Positions 20,781 through 33,901 of a stretch of DNA of 64,000 nt are shown here, in pieces. How positions within the stretch are numbered: position 1 is the first letter of the stretch; each line of letters starts with the position of its first letter. The notes under the pieces are model-generated. The model was not told the DNA's origin and did no database searches. It worked only from the letters and a program-made list of their open reading frames with translations. This DNA comes from Erpobdella octoculata (taxonomy: Eukaryota; Annelida; Clitellata; Hirudinida; Erpobdellidae). The position numbers were made by a program, and so were the translations under genes. Location of the stretch: NCBI GenBank assembly GCA_963978895.1, contig OZ022247.1, forward strand, positions 9,907,456 to 9,971,455, read 5' to 3'.

Positions 20781-22640
20781 TTTTGTTTAAAACTTGAATT
20801 TTCTTTGCTCTTTGAAACGAACTTACACTGCATTAACAAAATAAAACTAAAAAATATAAATTATTAAATAATTGTATAAATATTTAACTCTTAACGGAAA
20901 GTTGGTTAATGTAAATTTGAAAAAAATAACCAAATATAATACACAGATTTCTCAAGTCGGATTTTATACTTTAAAGAAGATGAGAACGACTTTTATATAA
21001 GCAGTGTGCATCTTCAAATGCTCAACCTTTCTTGGAAAGTTGCTATTTAGTTTGTCGGGTTAACCAAGCATCCATTTTTGGCAGTTTTTTTAACAACAAT
21101 TTTATTGCAACCAAATATTATTATTACTTAATTTTTCCGTTGATTTACTTAATTCGAATTTGCAGTTTCTAAATTCCACGTGGCACATAAACATCGGATA
21201 GAATGTTAGCTATTCCACGCGGATTATACGCTGCGAACTTACAACTTGAAAGACAATTCGATTGAAAAAGCTTGTCAGAAATTTCATAAAAAAATTGCCA
21301 GTTTGTACAACATAAACAACTAAGTAATATTGATTTCTATTACATTAAAGTTTGTTTTTACATACCATAATTTTACGCGATGATCTTTTGGCTGTAGTGA
21401 GTCAAATCATATAAAGGAACAATCTAGTCAATGAGACTAATAATAATAGTAGAAGTAGTTGTAATAATCATAATAATAATAATGAGTAAATGGTTTTAGG
21501 AATGTCACCAAACGTCACCAATAGAATTGAAAACTAGAAATGTTAGTTATTGACATGATGACGCCTGATTATGGCCAAGGCTTATACCTACTTCATTGAA
21601 CAACAGACTCACATTCTTGAAATTCCATCTCAACCATAAAAGTATGAGATTATCTCAATTTAACACCTCTGAAGCATCGAAACATTGAAAAAACTCCTCG
21701 GCACCTTTCGCTGCTTTAATTAAAATATTACTCTGATTTATTTTGCTGATATGAAAATAACTAGCTAGAACCAGTTTAAAGAACATTTCAGATGAATTCC
21801 AACGGCCAAAACACGCCCGTCGATAAGGTGAAGAAGACATGATTTATTAATATTCAGCAAAGAATGTTCCAGTTGTGAGATGTGTAAGAGAGTGGGAGTG
21901 AATGTTAATTTTATGAATGAAATATTTTCTGAATGTCAGCCACCATTCTTTCATCTAAATAAAAAGTACTTTTTTAATCTGTGTTGGAGATGTTTTCTAG
22001 TGGTGCTAGATACTGCAAACTTAAACATTAAAACCTGCAATTATATTTTTAATATGTTTTAATTGTTGTTAAAATTGTTCAAAGCAGTCCATATTTAGAT
22101 GAAAAGCATTTATGAACTTAGAGAAAACAAAGATAAGAAAGGCGCGCCTTTGACATTTTTGACTAATTCAATCAAGAACTTTTAATTTACTTGATAAACA
22201 AATGATTTTAAAAAAATGTTGTGAAACTTTATTAAACTTTAAAATATATTTGGAATATTTACTTTTCTCATTTTTATAGACAAAATTGATTGTTGATATA
22301 TAATTAAGATATAATAATAACAAAATTTTTATATTCGCCACGTCTTCGCGAAAAGATAATAAAATAATTGTTGAGAAGCGAACTCATCTACTTTCAGGTC
22401 ATTTCTCTTACATTTTTATTGAGGTCGATGTTTATTTGGAAGTGAAAGCTTTATATAATTTTATAACATCTAAATGATAATGCATTCATCAAAAAACGGT
22501 AAACATGCATCAAATACAAATTGGCAGAAAACGAAAAACATTTAGTTTTATTTGTGGGTGTTTCAGCTTTGTACTGTTGAGAGGCGCTGTTCCGACTCGC
22601 GAGCAACAAGTCTGTTTGTGGGTCTGATTCTTGTGGCAGC
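20781..22640. other. Upstream region of ligand B and intergenic sequence
   Basis: AT-rich, with no supported gene. A 61-codon minus frame at 21655-21840 starting MSSSPYRRACFGRW has plausible composition, but no homology I recognise. The ligand B promoter should lie in the first few hundred bases. Confidence 0.4.
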
Positions 22641-22672
22641 ACATATTGTGACTGTTTGCATTATTTGTAAAC

Positions 22673-23658
22673 ATGACGGCTTGCGTAGAGTATGGAGTTT
22701 CTAAGCAAGGTAATGTAACCGTTATTTATCGAAATTTTGAGTATTGGAAATATCGAACTAGCATGAAAAATCAGATAACATGGAGATCTTGCAAACGCGA
22801 AACTCATATGTGTCACGCAACGTTGCTGACAGAAGGTGATAATGTTCTACGACAATCAGCAGAATATACTCATTTTGGAAATGGATCGACAGCAATGGCT
22901 CGAGTGGCTTTGGGTGAAATGAAGCAGATAATGGCACAAAATAAGGTTACTCCAAGTTCTGCGCAAGGTGCTGTAATGGCCACTTTGGACGCACATATTT
23001 TTACTGCACTGCCAAAAAAACGGTTGAACCAATGCCTGAGACGTCACAGACAACGAGCACGACGGCAGATAATTTTGTTTTGCCACCGTTACCAACAAAT
23101 CTTGATTTTTAAATCCCTGAAGTGTTTAGAGATTTTATTCTGTATGACTCGGGATCTGGTGATGATCGTATCATCCTGGCAGGTGACATAGAACTGCTAG
23201 ATGGCTTAGCAAGAACCTATGTTTGGTTAGCCGATAGAACATTTAAAGTTGTTCCAGCTTTGTTTTTTCAATTGTATAGCGTTCATTTTGTCGGCGCAGT
23301 AAATCCCGCAGCTGTGTATTGCCTGCTACCCAATAAAACAAGAGCCACATATGACAGGATGTTGTTAGAAATTAAAAATCTTATTCCTACTGCAGCACCA
23401 ACAGTTATTCTCACTGATTTTGAAGCAGGAACCATGACTGCATTCAATGCAGCATACCCATTAGCAACTGTCAGCGGTTGTTTTTTTCATGGCTGTCAAA
23501 GAGTTTTGCAAAAAATTAATGAGTTGGGAATGAAAGCAGGATATGAAACGAACCACTATCTTCGAATCTCCGTCCGGTGTCTACCTGCTTTAGCTCACGT
23601 ACCGGCTAATGATGTGGCGGAAGCGTTTGATCTGCTAGCCGAATCAAACATACTTTAA
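22673..23658 (+). pseudogene. FLYWCH-MULE transposase relic
   Basis: The first part (22673 to about 23075) is a FLYWCH zinc finger: FEYWKYRTSMKNQITWRSCK with CHATLL and THFGN. The second part (23110-23658) resembles the MULE catalytic core: WLADRTFKVVPALFFQLYSV, then LTDFEAGTMTAFNAAYP and GCFFHGCQRVLQK, including the Asp of the DDE triad and the C/H motif. The two frames differ (a shift near 23065), an in-frame TAA follows near 23110, and the C-terminal part is missing. No terminal inverted repeats are obvious. FLYWCH plus MULE is a known transposase architecture in animals. Confidence 0.8.
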
Positions 23659-24200
23659 AAGTTATATTATTCAACTATGAAAATAATTAAAACAAATCTT
23701 TTTTTGTTAGACAGAATTAATCAATGCCATAACGATAAAATTTGCAGTGGTCCTGAAGATGTCAAATATCAATGAAAAAGTAGTAATGTTTAGAAGTGGA
23801 GAAAAAAAAATTACCAACATGAACATAGGTTGATGTCATTAAAGTTAATAGTAAAACTTCAAAGTCTTAAACGCGCAGAAATTGTCCATCGCAACTGGAT
23901 CAAAGAAAATCTTCAGAATTCTTTTGGAAGCAAATTATGTTAATTTTATCATTTCAATAAATCAATTTTTAATTTGCTTTGGGTCGATAAATTTATAAAA
24001 ATCATAACAGAACTTTCGATTTTTTTTTTATAATTCACGAGTTCAATCAACTAAAAACAGTTTTCATCTTTTATTTATTTGTATCTTAACAAAAACACAT
24101 TTATTTCTCAAATTGATATCGTCGTAAAACATTAATTAGTCTATGGGCTGCCGGTGACCTAATCGGTCTTAAGGGGTTAACCAAAAACAAATTTGATAAG
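23659..24200. other. AT-rich intergenic sequence
   Basis: No gene, RNA or repeat boundary seen. Confidence 0.45.
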
Positions 24201-24854
<654 letters not shown>

Positions 24855-26058
24855 ACATGTCCTGCCTGACTGATAATCAACGCCGAGCTCAAACGCCTCA
24901 TCCTAGAAACGTAAAATTGGAAACTTCTATTACTTTTATAGCGCAAACACCCATTAAGAAAGAATTTTTTTTTAATTTTGTTCTTGAGAGGATGTATCTG
25001 AAAAACTAACTTTTTTCTAAAACAACGCATATCTCGAATACTAAAAATGAGAGGTTTTTGAAATTTGGTTATTAGATTTGTCTTAAAAAATGAGAGAATA
25101 CGTGTTTTACCAATTTTTGAAAATTTGGTTTCCAGGACCTCAAATGTGGGTAGAAAATAGGGTTGTTTTTTTAAAGTAACAGCTCAAAAGTTTTAAATGC
25201 TACAGATGTAAAAAAATATTATTTAGTATCTAATCAAAAAATAATGATATACGTGTTTCAGCAGTTTTTGAAAATTTGGTTTCCAGGACCTCAAATGTGG
25301 GGTGGAATTTGGGTTATTTGTTTTGTAAAATAACTGCTACAAACTGTAAATGCTACAGATGTAAAATTAGTATTCAACATCTACTCAAAAATAATGATAT
25401 ACGTGTTTCACCATTTTTTGAAAATTTGCTTTTCAATGACCTCAAATGTGGGGTGGAAAATAGGTTTTTTTTTTAAATTACTGCTACTCAAAAACTGTTA
25501 CAGATGTAAAAATTAGTATTTAGTATCCACTCAATAAATATAAATATACGTGTTTCACCATTTTTTGAAAATTTGGTTTCCCGGACCTCAAATGTGAGGT
25601 GGAAAATAAAATTATTTGTTCTTTTTAGAATAACTGCTACTTAAAAACTGTATGTGCTGCTGATGTAAAAATTAATATTTAATATTTAGTCGAAAAATTA
25701 AGATATACGTGTTTTACCAATTTTTGAATATTTGGTTTCCAAGACCTCAAATGTGGGATAAAAAAACTAAAAATTTAAAACACATTGTCTTCTCAAACAA
25801 GGCATCTTTCAAAAACAAAAAATGAAAAAGTTTCAAGATTTGGTATCTAGATTCTTCTTAAAAAAAAAAAAAAAAAACATGTGTTTCACCATTTTTAAAA
25901 ATTTGGTTTTTAGGACCTTTTCTTTTTAAGACGTTTATTGACAAAAAAACAAAAATCAGAACAGAAAAAATATCAACCTAAAAAAGTAAATCATGTAGGA
26001 CATTTGAAAGGGATATTAATCCCGCTAGAGAAACATCCTATAAAAATTAGAATAAAAC

Positions 26059-26370
26059 CTATTTACACGGTAAAAAGTCACAAAAGCGTGTAGACGCAAC
26101 TAGCTGCTTAACCACTCTCTTGAAGGCATCAATGCCCAGAGCCCTATAGTCCGAAGGTAGAAAGTTCCAAAACCGGGGACCAAAAAATCCTATTGAATAC
26201 ATTTTTAGAGTTGTATGAATCACATTAGATCGATAATGATTAGATAATGATCTAGTATCATAAGAATGAACCGAAGATGTCATTGAAAAAGAATTTAATA
26301 AGGTATGAGGAAGTAAGTTATTAGGATATCTATACATAAATAAGTGATTGATAAATGCAAATCTGATCAA
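26059..26370 (-). pseudogene. LINE ORF2 C-terminal fragment
   Basis: The minus strand encodes MYRYPNNLLPHTLLNSF, SYDTRSLSNHYRSN and GFFGPRFWNFLPSDYR, the typical C-terminal region after the reverse transcriptase of CR1/Jockey-type LINEs. The frame stays open to its stop at 26059. Confidence 0.75.
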
Positions 26371-26532
26371 TTGTTAAAATATTGGTAGCAGTACCTTTAG
26401 TAACTTTTGTAAATACCGATACTTATTTTTTTTGAAATTTCCACTACAGTTTCTAATTGAGTGTGTAGCGTGAGCAATAATTCTAAACGAGTGAACTTTA
26501 AACTCGTGGTTTCATTGTAATAATCTCTTATT

Positions 26533-27435
26533 ATGTCCGACGCACTCAAAACCAGAAAGGGATCTAAACAGGAGGCTGCTAAAGCTGTCGAGGCCAGAAA
26601 GGATACTCCATTGGAAGGTAGATCTGCGGTAGAAATGCTCGGCATCAGATTATACGAATGCTGTGCCAAGGAAAATGAGGAGACGCTGAAGATCCTAGCC
26701 ACCTTGAGAATTACGCAAACAAGAGAAAGAGAGCTTGGGGAAACGATGGAAGACATCAGAGATATTAAAAACATGGTTAAACATGACGGCGGCTATGGAT
26801 AAACAAAGGGAGCAAATCCAGAAGATAGGTCGAAAGGTGGATGAAATTGCTAACAAGGGGATTTTGGAAAATCGGCAGTCAAAAAAGGAGAGGTGGAGAC
26901 TTTGGTAGAAAATCTATCAAAAGGAGTTAAAACTGAGGTGAAAACTGTTCAGGAGTCTATAGAAAACAAATTCAACGACGAGAAGGAGACGGAAAAAAGA
27001 GCAAACAACATAATTATTTACCGACTCAAAGAGAGTGAGCTAATGGGCAAAGATGGCAATGCTGAAGAAAAACAGAGGGTGAGCAAAATTATTGATACAT
27101 TAAGCCAAGGAGGGATTAGTATAGAGAAAGTTAAAAAAATATTTAGATTGGGAAGCAAAGGAGATAAAATACGGCCCATACTACTGGAAATCCAGAATAT
27201 GGGGGCAAAAAACCTGATTATGGAGAACTTGAGAAGGACAAAGTTGCTGGATAATGACTTCAAGACCATTGGTCTGAGCCATGACTTCACTGAGAGGCAG
27301 CGGGAGGAGTGTCGTAAATTGGTTGCAGAGGCAAAAATAAAGGAATCTCAACATCCGGAGGAATTCATATTCAGAGTAAGGGAACCTCCGGGAAATTTGA
27401 GAATAGAGAGATTAAGAAAACTGACCAGGGAATGA
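26533..27435 (+). pseudogene. LINE ORF1 (inverted part), broken
   Basis: 26533-26802 gives 89 residues with EMLGIRLYECCAKENEETLK; 26893-27435 gives 180 residues with a charged coiled coil and RANNIIIYRLKESE, then RPILLEIQ and KLLDNDFKTIGLSHDFTER, an RRM-like ORF1 core. A frame change near 26800-26890 separates them. The N-terminal ECC motif matches the ORF1 of the unrelated-looking LINE at 14913. Confidence 0.75.
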
Positions 27436-27752
27436 ATGCTCATAATGAAGCCCACAATGTGAAATTTTTTAATGAATTCAGTGATATAGATTCGGACATA
27501 AACAACATCGGTAATCCTCTGGGGGTCACTCCTCTCCTGACACTTCAGGAAGCACAACAATTATTTTTGGACTCATCATTTTCTATTGTGCATTTGAACT
27601 GTAGAAGTATAACTGGCAAAATGATTTATTTAAAAAAATTTATGAATTATCTCCAGCCCCATGTAATTGTAGTTGCCGAAATTTGGTTGAAAGATAATGA
27701 AGATAACCTTTTAAATTTACATGGCTATACTTTCTTACAAACTGCAAGTTAA
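27432..27752 (+). pseudogene. LINE ORF2 endonuclease start, truncated
   Basis: Overlaps the ORF1 end by 4 nt. It reads SIVHLNCRSITGK and PHVIVVAEIWLKDNE, the first APE-endonuclease blocks (catalytic Asn and the E-x-W region), and is cut off at the junction with family 2 sequence at 27750. Confidence 0.75.
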
Positions 27753-28451
27753 ATGTGGGGTGGAAAATAGGGTTATTTGTTTTTTTAGAATAACTTCTGC
27801 ACATGTAAAAATTAGTATTTAGTATCCACTCAAAACATTAAGATCTACCTATTTATCAATTTTTGATAATTTGGTTTCCAGGACCTCAAATGTGGGGTGG
27901 AAATAAGAATTTGATAAAAAATCTCCAAAAACTAAAAATGTTAAAGTTTTGAAATTTAGTACCAAGATAATTTTTACAAAATAACAAATTACATGTTTGA
28001 TTAGTTTTTGAAAATTTGGTTTCCAGGACTTCAAATGTGGAGAGGAAATAGGGTTATATTTTTTGTAAAATAACTGCGACTCTGAAACTAAAAATACTAC
28101 AGATATGCAAACTATTAACTAGATACTACTTAGAAGATAAAGTTACAAATGTTTTACCAATTTTTTTTCTTCTGGCTTGAATACTCAATAACTGAAAATG
28201 TAAAAACATTAAAATTCAGTATTGAGGTTTTTATTTACAAAATTATAAGATACGTGTTTCATTATTTTTTCGAAAAATTAGTTTCTAAGTAATAACGGTT
28301 TTGTGCACGTTAAAACTGGTTGAGTGCAGGCCTTGACTTTTGTGCTTATGCAACGGGGCAGTTCGGGTCTAAATAACAAACCAGGCCTGAAGTTTTCTGT
28401 CTATGAAAAAAGTCAGACCGGGTTTAAAAATCCGCGTAGGGCACTGTGGAG

Positions 28452-28705
28452 TAGAGTGCTGCACGGACCGGACCAGGCCGTGATTTTAGGGTCTTCAGAC
28501 CGGATGGGCCAAACCTGAAGTCAAGGTGGGATGGGCCGAGATTTTTTGCCAAGTATATAGAAATTTTAGGCCTTTAAAAACGGGCAAGGCCCTAGTTAGA
28601 CTGGCCGTCCCGGGCCTGAAATTTTGGCTTATAAAGCGGGACGGGCCAAGTTGTCGACGAACCGGACCGAGTCGGGTGTAAAATATCGCCCCGTGCAGTA
28701 CGCTA
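28452..28705 (+). mobile_element. 254-bp GGGCC-rich hAT-type MITE
   Basis: Starts TAGAGTGCTGCACGG and ends CCGTGCAGTACGCTA (imperfect inverted repeats). The flanks CTGTGGAG (28444-28451) and CTGTGGAT (28706-28713) match at seven of eight positions. Inside are many GGGCC/GGCC blocks. Related GGGCC sequence is also in family 2 copy B, so the insertion may predate spread of that family. Confidence 0.55.
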
Positions 28706-28759
28706 CTGTGGATGCGTATTCTCCTTTTCAAGCGAGCGAAGCCGAGACGGGAATGCTAG

Positions 28760-29224
28760 TGTTATTATTTCCATGACTTAAACTTTTCAAAATTATAATT
28801 AGTAAACGGCAGGTTAACATTTTTATCAGCTTTAATTACCCACGGCGTTTCCGGTTCTCAGTTAGAGACCAAGTAATTTGCATAATCTATTTCTAATTTT
28901 TAGCTGCTTACATGTGCTATTTTTAACTGGAGAATCAAACACTTGGAAGTTTTCATTGTACTCAAAAATTCCCCAAATAAGTTTACTTTAGATTAACCAG
29001 TGTTGTTCCAGTTAATTGTAGCTGTAATTGCAGATTAATTGAAAAATCTGAAACAGAAATATTAACTGAAAAACATTTAGTCGTCATAAAGTTTATTATT
29101 TTGAATATTTTTTTATTAATTTTGAAGTGTGTTATTACTAGTTTTCCGGTTGTTTATTGCTTTTAAACGTTTTTAAGTACACGCTTTGATTTCAAAATGT
29201 TTTAAAAGAGAAAACAAATGTAAC
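28760..29224. other. Intergenic, with one hAT-type end
   Basis: CAGTGTTGTTCCAGTTAATT at 28998 resembles the hAT ends at 11511 and 16903, but no partner end was found. Otherwise featureless. Confidence 0.4.
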
Positions 29225-29412
29225 GTCAAAGAAAAGAGTGAGACGAAACGTAGGAGGACAAATAGTACGTAGACGAATCGTTTAAGACGAAACGTAGGAA
29301 GACGAACAGTAAGGAGACGAATAGTAAGGAGACGAATGGTATGCGGAGACAAAACGTAGGACACGACACGTAGGAAGACGAACAGTAAGGAGACGAATGG
29401 TACGAACACAGT
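29225..29412. repeat. Minisatellite (GACGAAxxGTAAGGA type)
   Basis: Roughly a dozen imperfect units of about 15 bp such as GACGAACAGTAAGGA and GACGAAACGTAGGAA. Confidence 0.8.
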
Positions 29413-30365
29413 ACACGTTTAGCGACTTAGATTGTGGAAAACCTGCTAGCTGTATAATCTGCATTTTAACTAGTATTTAAGGTTTTCTAGGTGGGGCAAT
29501 ACTTTTTCCTCAAACCCGGCACTGCATTCCCGTATGAAAAGTTTGGGTTTGTTAAACAATTTTTGAGAAAAAAATATATAAATATGCAACGATGTTAAAA
29601 TTCAAAGGCAAAATAAAAGTGTTTAAATGATTTTTCTACTGTATGAATTTTATTAATCAAAAACCTTGTTTCTTGCATATTAATTTGACTCTGAATAGAT
29701 ATCTAAATATACGTAGCAGTCGCCCATAACGTATGATAAAAAATTCATTGTGTAAAAACAACCCAGAAATTGGTTAAAAAATCGTCACCCAGTTTCTATA
29801 TTAAGGATGCAATGGTGTTTGAGAGCCTTTAGCCAATCGGAATAACCAAGACTTAGGTACTATTTTTTTGAAAAGGTAATTCAATCCAATTTCTTGTTTC
29901 TTGCTGTTGTTTCTTTAAAGTAAAGGAACATGACCTTCTAGTAAAATACAACTCACCAAAAAAAAATTAAAATAAACCGACCCGAAGTTTAGAGTCAGCG
30001 ATTTTTCTTATTTTTTTTTGTTTCTTTTTAATTTCCGTACATTAACTTCATCCCCGGTCTTGCTTACATTCTTGTTTGCAAACCTATAAAATAAAATTAA
30101 CTGACTTTCGTCATCCAATCAAGCTGAAAATTGGAATATAGGCTCGTTCCTCATGACAATGCATTTTATTAAAGTTTGAAATTTTGTTGAAATAATTTTT
30201 AATTAAAAATAATAATTATCTTAATTTTAAAACAAAAACAAATCAAATAAAATTATATCAATGTTAACATATATAAATTCAAAAAATGCAGTTTTAAAAG
30301 AAAAATTTGCAATTAATGAAAAGCCGGCATGTCTTGAAATATAAGAGATTTGTGACAAAACCTCG
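29413..30365. other. AT-rich intergenic sequence
   Basis: No gene. 30100-30180 resembles 17945-18005, probably scattered pieces of an old repeat. Confidence 0.4.
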
Positions 30366-30990
30366 TTTTTTAATGCTTTTATTTAACTTCAGTAGTCTCT
30401 CCGTTTGTTTGTTTGTTTGTCTGTGGTGATCAAATCTTAGAAACAAAAATTTACCCACTTTTTGACCACCTAGATCTATAAAATTTTCAGGAAAGCTTTA
30501 TTCTGGATGATAATACATGAATTTAATGTTTCCAACATGAATTAGGCCTCAAATCGAATCAAATTAATCAAATCAAATTAATCAAGTTGTTTATGTATAA
30601 TTCGCCAGAGATCCAAAATAATTAAAAAGTACGAATATTTATTTATAAGTCGACAGAGGTCCAAAATAAATGACCAGTACGGATGTTTATGCATAAGACG
30701 AAAATTAAATCAATTAAAATTACTCACTTAAAATTAATCAAGTTGTAAACGCAGGTAAACAGGTAAACTCAAATTCAACTAATAACTAATATACATCTAC
30801 ATAGAGCTTTGAAACTTTCAGAATAGCTGTATTCTCGATAACAATATATGAATGAAGTGTTTTAGATAACAACTAATCCATACATCGAGTTAAATTTATG
30901 AATTTTGATTTCATATGAAAGAAATAAACAATATAATAGATTGAGCATAACGGTTGTTTTAGATTTAAAAATTTTAGTTCCTTGACTCAG
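30366..30990 (+). repeat. Interspersed repeat, family 3
   Basis: Starts AATGCTTTTATTTAACTTC, then a short TTTG array at 30407-30422, as at 5603 and 40552. Downstream is a partly duplicated segment (GATGATAATACATGAATTTA at about 30508 and GATAACAATATATGAATG at about 30836). The 3' end is uncertain. Confidence 0.45.
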
Positions 30991-31185
30991 ATAAAGGGCA
31001 AAAAAAGCTTTTTTATTAATTTATTTTTAATCTTTACTTATTTTACAACAACAAAAATTTAATACAACTATATAAATGTTTAAATAAATAAATTTTAAAT
31101 AAATGAAAAATTAAAATCCTGAATCAGCAATACCACCAATTTATTGTTTTAGGAACAATTGATTCAATTGTTCGAACATTACATG

Positions 31186-31267
31186 GCAGTCGTGGCCGAG
31201 TGGTTAAGGCGATAGACTTGAAATCTATTGGGCTCTGCCCGCACAGGTTCGAACCCTGTCGACTGCG
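31186..31267 (+). tRNA. tRNA-Ser (anticodon TGA)
   Basis: 82 nt with acceptor GCAGTCG/CGACTGC, A box TGGCCGAGTGG, anticodon loop CTTGAAA (TGA at 31219-31221), a long variable arm as in class II serine tRNAs, and B box GGTTCGAACCC. TTTT follows directly as a Pol III terminator. The 29-bp 5' flank is shared with the copy at 40445. Confidence 0.96.
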
Positions 31268-31362
31268 TTTTATTTTGGTTTTTTTGGTTTTTTTAATCTA
31301 AAATAGAACTGTTTTAGTAGAAACTTTTTTCAGTTCTGATGTTATATAACCTTATGTGTATG

Positions 31363-32053
31363 TCTATATGTATAAAAATCTCGTGTCATAGTGTTTGTCT
31401 CCAAAATCCTCCAAAACGGCTGAACCGATTTTTATGAAATTTTTTTTGTACATTTGGTAAGTCTGAGAATAAGGTATAAACTATTTAGATTGTATTTTGG
31501 TTGAGAAATTAAATCACACACACTATGACACGAGATTTATACATATTTATTAAAACGGGAAAGCGACAGGGAACGGGAAAGCGACCGGGAACGGGAAAAC
31601 GACCGGGAGCGGGAAAGCCACCGGGAACGGGAGAACGACCTAGAGTGGGAAAACAACAGGGAGCGAGAAAATGACCGGTAGCGTGAGAGCAAGCGGGAAG
31701 GAAAAAGGAGCGAGAGAAAAACGATTGAAAACTTCTAAAAACCCGGGCGCGGGAAAGCAAGCGGAAGAGCAAACGAGAACGGGAGAGCCAGCGAAAACGG
31801 GAGAGCAAGCGGGAACGGAAGAGCAAGCGGAAACGGGAAAGCAAACGCGAAGGAAACAAGAGTGCAAACGGGAAGGAATCGGGAGCAAGAGAAAAACGAT
31901 AGAAAAACCTCCAAAACCCCTGGCATTGTACACTCGTTTGCTCTTCGAGATTGATATTGATTTTTTTAAATTGTCCAAATTTTGTACATTAAACTTTTAA
32001 TAAAGAAACCAAAATAATTTATAAAACAAAACAACGTTTGCTGGGTCAGCTAG
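31363..32053 (+). mobile_element. Family 1 Helitron-like variant with internal inverted repeat
   Basis: Starts TCTATATGTATAAAAATCTC and contains GGCTGAACCGATTTTTATGA, then the reverse complement of its own start near 31511-31546 (ACTATGACACGAGATTT), then the GA-rich minisatellite (31556-31900), and ends GCTGGGTCAGCTAG followed by T (CTAG 32050-32053). The terminal stem differs from the GCAACG hairpin copies. Confidence 0.6.
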
Positions 32054-32344
32054 TATATTTATATAAAGTCCATCGCATATATTTTATCAACTGTAATCAC
32101 TAAATTTATAAACTTAAGATCTGTGGTATCTGAATTGAAAAAAAAAATAATGTGCACATATTAAACAAGTAAAAGGTAATTTAACAAATTGAAACATGCT
32201 TAGACAGTTATAAAATTTCAAACTGACATCGTATTCTAAAAATATTACAGTGAATAGTAAACAAAAGATGTTTATAGTTGATATAACAATGAAAGATTTT
32301 TTCGTTTTTATCAATATGCTTTTTTAATTGATATTTAATCTATA

Positions 32345-32999
<655 letters not shown>

Positions 33000-33000
33000 T

Positions 33001-33018
33001 TGGTGTCAGAATTGGGAT
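33001..33018 (+). promoter_or_regulatory. Primer-binding site
   Basis: TGGTGTCAGAATTGGGAT one base after the 5' LTR: the TGG start complements a tRNA CCA end. The tRNA is probably of the Leu type, but I cannot confirm this from the window. Confidence 0.8.
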
Positions 33019-33025
33019 TTCAAGA

Positions 33026-33886
33026 ATGGTTTTGAAAGCATTGGATGAGCTTTTGATACTCGAGTTAAGGCGGGAACTTAGAAAACGAGAGCTCAGTGAT
33101 AAAGGAAGAAAGTCTGAGCTCGTGGACCGCCTCCGGACGTCATTGGAGGCGGAAGACAATGGGTTTGACCCAGAAAAGTATGAGTTCGAAACAGAAAATG
33201 AATTAATGAAGGCTCTGAACAAAATGGCGGAAGAATACAGAGCAGCACAGGAGCAAAACAGATCAGCACAGGAGGAAAACAGAGCAGCACGGGAGCAAAA
33301 CAGAGCAGCACAGCAGGAAATGAAGAAATTTCTTGAACTCCTCAATGTTGACACAAACAATTGCGGAAACAAAAAAAATGGTCATGATGATGAGCCTTGC
33401 AAAGATGTTCAAGATGAACCATGCAAAGATATTCAAGATGAACGATGCAAAGATGTTCAAGATGAACCATGCAAAGATGGTCATGATGATGAGCCTGTCA
33501 AAGACGGTCGTGATGATGTGCCTGTCAAAGACGGTCATGATAATGAACCTTGCAAAGATGTTCAAGATGAACCATGCAAAGATGGTGATGACGAGCCTGG
33601 CAAAGATGGTGACAATGATACAGTCCGTTTGGACGTCGACAACAAAACTAAAGAAGATGAAAAGAATGTTGAAAACGAAATGCAAAACGATGAGGATGAA
33701 AGTGACGATGATTATTTTATTAATGGCAATAACAGCGATGGTTTTCACCCATACAGCGACGGTTCTGAAGCGGAAGCCTCCATAACAGACGACGGCACCG
33801 AATACTCAGGGTCAGATTTTAGTGACGAATCTGACTCGGATGAAGCAACTAAGGATTTAAAAACGGACGAAACTCCAATCGAGTAA
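33026..33886 (+). CDS. SAP-domain Gag-like protein with acidic repeats
   Basis: 286 residues, starting 8 nt after the primer-binding site. Residues about 3-35 form a SAP motif (LRRELRKRELSDKGRKSELV); residues about 50-105 are a Glu/Gln/Arg coiled coil with EQNRAAQ repeats; residues about 120-190 are acidic repeats EPCKDVQD/EPCKDGHD; the tail is Asp/Ser-rich. A SAP motif at the Gag N-terminus occurs in some animal LTR elements; it may bind nucleic acid. After the TAA stop the same frame stays open to 34168, so the ancestral protein was probably longer. No zinc knuckle is visible. Confidence 0.75.
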   Translation: MVLKALDELLILELRRELRKRELSDKGRKSELVDRLRTSLEAEDNGFDPEKYEFETENELMKALNKMAEEYRAAQEQNRSAQEENRAAREQNRAAQQEMKKFLELLNVDTNNCGNKKNGHDDEPCKDVQDEPCKDIQDERCKDVQDEPCKDGHDDEPVKDGRDDVPVKDGHDNEPCKDVQDEPCKDGDDEPGKDGDNDTVRLDVDNKTKEDEKNVENEMQNDEDESDDDYFINGNNSDGFHPYSDGSEAEASITDDGTEYSGSDFSDESDSDEATKDLKTDETPIE

Positions 33887-33901
33887 TACGTCGAAGCTAA
33901 T

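Larger units (their letters stand above)
25919..27750. mobile_element. LINE insertion with inverted 5' part (twin-priming structure)
   Basis: The left part, 25919-26395, is a LINE 3' end on the minus strand; the right part, 26396-27750, is the 5' end of a LINE (ORF1 and start of ORF2) on the plus strand. It splits a family 2 unit between AGGACCT and AAATGTGG with the loss of about one base. Head-to-head arrangement of 3' and 5' pieces is what twin priming produces. No target duplication is visible. Confidence 0.75.

Noticed and set aside
21655..21840. 61-codon minus ORF (MSSSPYRRACFGRW...)
   Set aside because: Plausible composition but too short, with no recognised domain or splice partner.
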